NCBI GenBank assembly: GCA_009760855.2
Contig: WPIO01000007.1
Coordinates: forward strand, 10,319,001 to 10,379,000
Length of the DNA: 60,000 nt
Direction: 5' to 3'
DNA from: Cristatella mucedo
Taxonomy: Eukaryota > Bryozoa > Phylactolaemata > Cristatellidae
In this document: piece after piece, positions 57,801 through 60,000 of the stretch
How positions within the stretch are numbered: the stretch's first letter is position 1
Layout of the letters: the number at the start of each line of letters is the position of its first letter
Position numbers and translations under genes: made by a program
Notes under the pieces: model-generated
What the model was told of the DNA's origin: nothing
Databases searched by the model: none
The model's input: only the letters and a program-made list of their open reading frames with translations

Positions 57801-58799
57801 ATAGGTGTACACGACTGTGCATTCAGTACCTATTAGTCTGTCTTGCTTGCATTTTTCTGGCAAACCACCACTGCTGCCATTTACAGTGTTCTCATCTCTT
57901 AGGCTTTTCTGCTACTTTATCGCTACAGCTACAAGGTCAGTTTGCTGCTCTCCAGCTCAAAGGTTCTTAACCGTACAGAAAGAGCACTTGAAAGAAAAAT
58001 GGCACAAAACCACCGCTCCAGACATGAGGACTGAGATTGTGGGACCTGGGGTATGAGGTCTCGCAGAGAAAAGTAAGCAACCAAGCCAGTGGGATATAGG
58101 TCCTAGCCTGTTATCACAAATAGGCTGGATAAAGGCACGTGATGTCGAGTGACGACAGTCGCGACGATGCAAGAGCTGATGACGACAGTGCTGATAATAA
58201 TCGTAATATTTTCGATGGTGAACGGCTGCCGTTACTACATGCAAGCATTCAGGGTGGTAAACTGTGTAGATGCAGATCATTTTGTTGCATAATACAATAT
58301 GAAGTGGAGCGTCACGGTACAACGTTTTATTTTCTATTTGGCTGGCTAGGCTAAAACCAATTTCAACTCACCAGTAGAAAGTCATTAGCGCTTCTGTTTG
58401 CTGACGTAGAGTGGGTTCCCAGCACAACCCCAAGAGCAGATCGGCGATAGCCCTATTCCTGGGTAGAGGTCAGCGACTGTTAGTTACCAGATTGAGCCAA
58501 TATGCCTATTATATGCAGCCAGCAGTATTTTATGTCCATGTCAAACCTCTCAGGAACGGATAGCGTGATTATGGCTAAAAGCATACCAGTCACACCCAGC
58601 CTTTGCTCTGTCTGAGTGAATCAGTCTTACATCTGATTATGTATTGTGAAATTGTGCACTACTTAACTAAAGGCAACAGCAAAATGTTTTGTATAGCGCC
58701 CCAGCAGATTTTTCTTCCTCTGTGCTCTGCTTACTTTTGTACTGTCGATTTCATATTAATAATTGGGGTTTCTGCTAACCAGTGGTGGTGAACGTCGTT
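57801..58799. other. Unassigned sequence
   Basis: Nothing recognised. Confidence 0.4.
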
Positions 58800-58985
58800 T
58801 TGCATGCGCATGACACTTGCCTGCTTGTGCATGCTTGCCTTGGCAGCAAACCTTGCTTGCCATTAACTATTTTAGTTATCGCTTCTTTCGCAGCGAGTTG
58901 TGAAGCACCTGGATTTATGATTACGATCTCCTAGGGCGCTATGCGGAAGAATTATTGTTATTATTATTATCATGATTATCATCTT
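58800..58985 (+). mobile_element. LINE-A-like 3' UTR and tail remnant
   Basis: TTGCATGCGCATGACACTTG, TTTCGCAGCGAGTTGTGAAG, CACCTGGATTTATGATTACG, TCTCCTAGGGCGCTATGCG, then (ATT)n. Confidence 0.6.
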
Positions 58986-59744
58986 GCTATCCGCCAGCAA
59001 CAATTTTGGAGCGATTACTGCCATCTTTCGGTAGCTAGCTACGGGCACTCATCTGGCTAAGGTTTAGCCGGAATGACGATTGCACATGGTTCGATGAGTA
59101 CTCCTGAACATTCTCCGACGATAGCAAAGTATGTACTTCTTCTTTAAATACTCTAAGATCTCTACAGCTCAGTTGGCCACTGCACTGAGTAGTGTGTACA
59201 ACATGTGTTGAGTAATGACCTATGGATTTCAGAGAGCTATGGTATTCATCGGGTGCAATCAGCAATGCCTATACCCTTACTCTCTAATTGCATGTAAACT
59301 TCGTACATGCGCAGACAACTCTAAAACCTAGGCTCTGAACAGGGTTTAACTGCATGACTTTACAACTCACACACACAAAATAATCGATCGTGCAATTAAG
59401 AAAGCAGTATTCACTATTACTTTTTTCGGAAGAAGTAGCTGAAAATTGCCGCACGTGTGGTATTTTCGAGCTTGAGAAAAGCGTATCAAGACGTACATGC
59501 ACCCTTCCAGGGCGAGAAAACGCCAGCCAGCTAAGACCTTCGAGAGCACCCAAGCCTTCAGGCTAATTCTATTCGAGCTGCTTTGAAACGGATTTAGCGG
59601 TATCCTGCTCGTGCATGCACGTGGAGAAACTAAGCTACCTAAATTAAAAAAGAATTGTCTGTGCCCTGCAATCAGCTAGCCACAACCATGGCTCATTCAT
59701 TGAAATACATATATTGACTCATACATTGGAACTCATATATTGCA
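58986..59744. other. Unassigned sequence
   Basis: Nothing recognised. Confidence 0.4.
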
Positions 59745-60000
59745 ATTTTACACGTAGCTAGTAAGTTCCAGTCTTGTCTTAGAGCTAATTACCCCACCAG
59801 GTCAGTATCGCTTCAGGTGTATAACGACCTTCTTAGGAGTGCAGACCTAGGTAGAGTCTCTCTGCTCGTTTCGCTTAGTCTTTTGGCAGCATTGAATACT
59901 ATCGATAACCAAGTCCTTCTCGAGCTCTTCTCATCTCGCCTGGGCCTCATTGGCACTTCACTGCAATGTTCTAAGTCCTATATCAGTGGGAGACACCAGA
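59745..60000 (+). mobile_element. LINE-A RT fragment, continues past the window
   Basis: Matches 2760-3010: TAGTAAGTTCCAGTC, then codons for [13 protein letters not shown], an AALNTIDNQVLLELFSSRLG-like motif A and IGTSLQCSKSYISGRH. Already frameshifted or with altered residues, so likely dead. Confidence 0.85.

Overview
The window is low-density animal nuclear DNA, most likely from an invertebrate. The evidence is spliced genes with GT-AG (and one GC-AG) introns, animal-type proteins, many decayed L2/CR1-type LINE fragments, tRNA-derived SINEs, long dinucleotide microsatellites and CpG-rich exons. I cannot name the phylum. There is no bacterial, CRISPR or operon-like content. Most open frames over 60 codons are chance frames, microsatellite translations or transposon debris.

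Two genes are well supported. (1) Positions 407-14809, minus strand: the N-terminal WD40 part of EDC4 (Ge-1), the mRNA-decapping scaffold. It is reconstructed from eight small exons whose phases all agree; the rest of the gene lies beyond the left edge. Its introns are filled with LINEs and SINEs, including a 5.7-kb intron holding a LINE-inside-LINE nest. (2) Positions 43981-45462, minus strand: a complete two-exon RING plus TRAF-type zinc-finger protein of 275 residues resembling NRDP1/RNF41, with a CpG-rich first exon. One further plus-strand exon (52155-52361) looks real but I cannot identify it.

Layout. 0.4-15 kb: EDC4 with inserted repeats. 15-16.1 kb: a small element with TG...CA direct terminal repeats around a gag-like frame. 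16-22.9 kb: sparse, with LINE tails. 23.1-23.9 kb: tandem repeat of about 150-175 bp period. 25-29.5 kb: a chain of abutting and nested LINE fragments. 29.97-30.15 kb: a short hAT element very like SPIN, with a perfect 8-bp target duplication. 31-33 kb: long CA and TA microsatellites. 33.5-34.3 kb: a 334-bp-arm inverted repeat, arms about 98% identical. 34.7-41.6 kb: LINE and SINE fragments. 44-46 kb: the RING gene. 47-48 kb: another LINE. 48.7-59.7 kb: mostly unassigned sequence with some SINEs and LINEs. 59.75 kb to the end: a LINE running off the right edge.

I name the repeat families only for this window. LINE-A ends in a two-part hairpin plus (ATT)n. LINE-B ends in GGAGATAC plus a short repeat, and all six copies lie on the minus strand. 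LINE-C and LINE-D are further diverged L2-like groups. SINE-1 carries a LINE-A-like tail. SINE-2 ends in GCTCTTCTGCC, and SINE-3 ends in CTTTACTyCTCC. None of the LINE copies is intact.
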